From Thermoflexibacter sp. (GTDB lineage Bacteria; Bacteroidota; Bacteroidia; Cytophagales; Thermoflexibacteraceae), in the NCBI GenBank assembly GCA_025455345.1, contig JALOMS010000115.1, forward strand, positions 1-10,337: a stretch of 10,337 bases of DNA, given 5' to 3'. The position numbers and the translations under genes are program-made. This document shows, piece by piece, positions 7,335 to 10,337 of the stretch. The stretch's first letter is position 1. Each line of letters starts with the position of its first letter. The notes beneath the pieces are model-generated. The model did not search any database. It saw nothing but the letters and a program-made list of their open reading frames with translations, and was not told the DNA's origin.

Positions 7335-10300
7335 ATGAAAAAACAGTTTACAGCCAATTTTTCAGCCTTGCTACTGTTTTTTTGCCTATGGGGGAGCCAT
7401 CTTGCGCTTGCCCAATCGGGAAGTATCTCAGGCAAAATCACCAATGCAAGTACAAATGAGGCACTCATAGGGGGTACTGTCCAAGTAGTAGGGACTACTT
7501 TAGGCACAGTTACAGATGTAGAAGGCAATTATAGGCTTGCAGGTGTACCTGCGGGTAAGAGCATTAGACTACTTATCAAAAACGTAGGCTACAAGGATAA
7601 AGAAATTTCAATTACCTTGAATGCTTCAGAGAATAAAGTCCTTGATATTGCTATGGAAGAGGCAGAACTTTTCTTGGACGATGTCGTGGTTACAGGCTTG
7701 GCAGTGCAGACCAAACAAAAATAATTAGGGACTTCGAGGGCAACGGTTTCAGGAAAAACCATTGAGGAGCTACCTGCCGTAACCGTAGAAGACGCACTCT
7801 TAGGACGCTTGGCAGGGGTGGAAACATACTCTACTGATGGTACGCCTGGGGGAGGTTTCCGTTTCCGTATGCGCGGGGGTAACTCTATCATTGGCTCGTC
7901 AGAACCTTTGGTGATTGTCGATGGGATTTACATGGACAACTCTAACAGAAATACCACCAGTGGTGCCAATACAGGCGTTGCCTCTTTTGGTATGAACAAT
8001 GGGACAAGGGGCTTGCTTGCGGTCAATCCCGAAGACATCGAGTCTATGGAAGTGCTAAAAGGAGCGGCGGCAGCGGCTCTGTATGGTGCAAGAGGGTCAA
8101 GTGGAGTTATTGTCATCAAAACAAAGAGTGGAGCGGCAGGCAAAGCCTCTTTGGACTATGCCTTAGATGCAGGCTTTACAGAAGTACATCGTGGCGTACT
8201 CAATTATAAAAATAACTGGGCAAGTGGAGAGATTTCGCAGTGGGCTGATTTGATTAATGCCCAAGTAACCAACCCTGTGCTTCGCTATTCACCAACAGAA
8301 ATCAGTCAGTGGCAAGGCAACCCTTCCAAAGACTGGCTATTAGAGCCTTTCCAAAGAGGAACTTTTACACGCCATACCTTGCGACTGACAGGAGGAACGG
8401 AAAAGCTAAGTTATTATGCTTCTGTGAGTTCACAAAGAAATTTAGGACACCAAAAAGGCACGAACTATGGTGCTGATGGTTTCAGGGTAAGCATTACGGC
8501 ACGCCCTACGGACAAATTGGAAATCAGGGCAAGTGCGGACTATTCCGCAGATACCAGACTCCAACTCCCAGGTGGCTCACCAGGGTTCTTCGTAGTCAAT
8601 CAGTGGGCAAGAAATAGTAATGCCATGCCTTTCATGCGCTTGCAAGATGTCCGCAACCCGCTCAGTACGGGCTTCAATGCGGTCAGACCCGAAGGCGCAG
8701 GCAGAGATTTGGGCATTTATTCACCTGATGACTATGTTACACTGCGAAAAGAAAATAAAATAGGGCGCGTGATTGGGGGGATTAACATGAAATACAATAT
8801 TTTGGACAACCTTGCTGTTGATGTAAATTTTGGGGTGGACAATAGCAACATAGAGGGCAAGATGATTTACCCCTACGGATTGGTAGGTTTATTCCCACAA
8901 GGGCGATTGGATATTGATAATGAAACAATTAGAGCAAAAACACTAACCATCGGGCTTAACCATGCTTGGAAAATCAATGATGCTTTTAACCTCAAATCGG
9001 CAATAGGTATGCAGTATGACGACAATACCCGTACTTATAACTACGTGCGTTTCCAAAACCGTAGTCCAATTACACCAGAAGATTTCTTAGGTTCATACAC
9101 TACCTTTAATGCAGGTTCTAACATTGAGTTCAAAGATATTTTAAAGACAACAGGGGTTTATATTAATGAAACTTTGGGTTATAAAGATAAGATTTTCTTG
9201 AACTTAGGAGGTCGTATGGACAAAACTACTGCTTTTTCCAACCAATTTTATTTCTACCCAAGAGCGGCATTGAGCTATGTAGCTACACAGACGATTCGCT
9301 TGCGTGCGGCAGTGGGCAGTACAGGTACACAACCGCCTGCTTATTCCTCTTTACCAACTTTTGCAGTAGATGCAGGTGGCTTTGATGGTGCTTCTGCGGT
9401 ACGTTATGCTGTGATTGGCAATCCTAATTTGAAACCAGAAACGCAAACCGAAATAGAAATTGGGGGTGATGTTTCCTTCCTCAAAGGCAGAATCAACGTA
9501 GAATTGACTTATTACAACAAGAGTTTCAAGGACTTGCTACTCACCAGTGCTTCTGTAAATCCTGCCTTAGCGGCAAATAAAGGCTCTACTACCAATATCC
9601 AAAATATAGGCACTATGCGTAATCAAGGTTTGGAGTTTAGTGTGAATGTAGCAGTGATAGACAATAAAGATTTTAAATGGAATTTGAGTTTTACTGGGGC
9701 TACCTTAGACAACAAAGTAACCAGCCTGAGCATAGGAGGGGTTACTCCTCCTGTTTTGTTGGGTGGTTTGCTAAACGTAGCGCGCATTGTAGAGGGCTAT
9801 CCTCTCAGTGGCTTGTGGGGGATTACACCCGAATCTGCTAATTCCAGTGATTTCAGATATTTGGGAAGTCCTTATGCCAAGTTAGACTTTAATATTAACA
9901 ACCAATTGGATTACAAAGGATTGTATTTCAGAATGTTGTGGGGTGGAAAATCTGGCATGAAAAAGTTTAATGCGACTGCCCGCGACCTTGCCGCACCTAC
10001 TACGCGTATGCACGAGGATTACTGGAATACGCCAAGGACAGACCTCGTAGGGGCTACGGGTACGGGAGGTGTTTTCAATGACTTCTCTCAATGGGTGCAA
10101 GATGCGAGTTTCCTCAAATTGCGCTTCCTCACTTTGGGCTATAATGTGCCAAGAAACGTACTCAACGGAAGTTTCTTTAAAGCAAGCAGGGTAAAATCAT
10201 TGAATGTGTCTTTGACAGGAGCAAACTTGCTTACATTTAGTAGCTATAAAGGTGGTTACGACATAGAGTCAGAAACAAGTGGCTCTGGCGGTGGCAATGC

Positions 10301-10337
10301 TTGGGTGCGCGGCATAGACTCTTGGGAAGCAGGGATT
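7335..10337 (+). pseudogene. SusC/RagA-family TonB-dependent receptor interrupted by one nonsense codon (3' end outside window)
   Basis: The first 129 codons encode a signal peptide (about 1-27, ending LALAQ), a carboxypeptidase-regulatory-like domain (about 29-107: SGKITNASTNEALIGGTVQV, GTVTDVEGNYRLAGVPAG) and the TonB-box-like DDVVVTG. TAA at 7722-7724 then ends the frame. The same frame continues without another stop from 7725 to the window end, 871 codons. It encodes the plug (LAGVETYSTDGTPGGGFRFR, SSEPLVIVDGIYMD, EDIESMEVLKGAAAAALYGA) and most of the barrel, with NPNLKPE and late-barrel LRFLTLGYNVPRNV blocks. Aligned to the intact SusC-like protein at 2192-5197, codon 130 matches an Asn, and only about 15 residues should lie past the edge. 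Without a signal peptide a downstream restart could not reach the outer membrane, so the gene is probably inactive unless the stop is read through or is a sequencing error. TAA is the normal stop of the two minus-strand operon genes and of gene 1. A SusD-like partner is expected just beyond the right edge. Confidence 0.85.

Noticed and set aside
7722..7724. Stop-codon reassignment (TAA read as an amino acid by the whole genome)
   Set aside because: TAA ends the YeiH-like, SusD-like and intact SusC-like genes at the expected C-termini, so it is a normal stop here.
7589..8143. Minus-strand open frames opposite the interrupted SusC-like gene
   Set aside because: They are shadows of the conserved plug coding sequence, and the plus-strand protein matches SusC signature motifs throughout.
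1..10337. CRISPR arrays, tRNA or rRNA genes, insertion sequences, phage genes
   Set aside because: I saw no regularly spaced repeats, no tRNA-like cloverleaf, no transposase motifs and no terminal inverted repeats around genes.

Overview
The window suggests a Bacteroidota genome, probably a Cytophagales-like member; the lineage below phylum is an inference. The reasons are two SusC/RagA-type TonB-dependent outer-membrane proteins, one SusD/RagB lipoprotein, AT-rich intergenic DNA, no clear Shine-Dalgarno sequences before the starts, and one TTTG / TAnnTTTG promoter-like pair.

Layout from left to right. (1) Positions 2-724, plus strand: the C-terminal two thirds of a multipass membrane protein of the YeiH / UPF0324 putative sulfate exporter family, cut by the left edge. 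(2) Positions 727-773: a perfect 13-bp inverted repeat with a T6 run on the minus strand. It closes the convergent minus-strand operon and overlaps the stop codon of gene 1. (3) Positions 5197 down to 828, minus strand: a two-gene operon, a SusC-like receptor followed 38 bp later by a SusD-like lipoprotein. Together these form an outer-membrane nutrient-uptake pair. The substrate cannot be read from the sequence. (4) Positions 5198-5583: AT-rich leader DNA with a 14-bp perfect inverted repeat. (5) Positions 6812 down to 5613, minus strand: a secreted 399-residue protein made of four tandem repeats of about 91-94 residues with Ig-like character, followed at once by a strong terminator at 5584-5609. 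(6) Positions 6813-7334: a divergent AT-rich intergenic region. (7) Positions 7335 to the right edge, plus strand: a second SusC-like receptor whose frame is interrupted by one TAA codon at 7722-7724. The same frame then stays open for 871 codons to the right edge.

The main biological point is that the window holds one apparently complete SusC/SusD uptake pair and a second SusC gene whose signal peptide and N-terminal domain are separated from its plug and barrel by a single nonsense codon. I see no evidence of a wholly new system. The items most worth checking are the nonsense codon, the four-repeat secreted protein and the two large inverted repeats of near-identical geometry.
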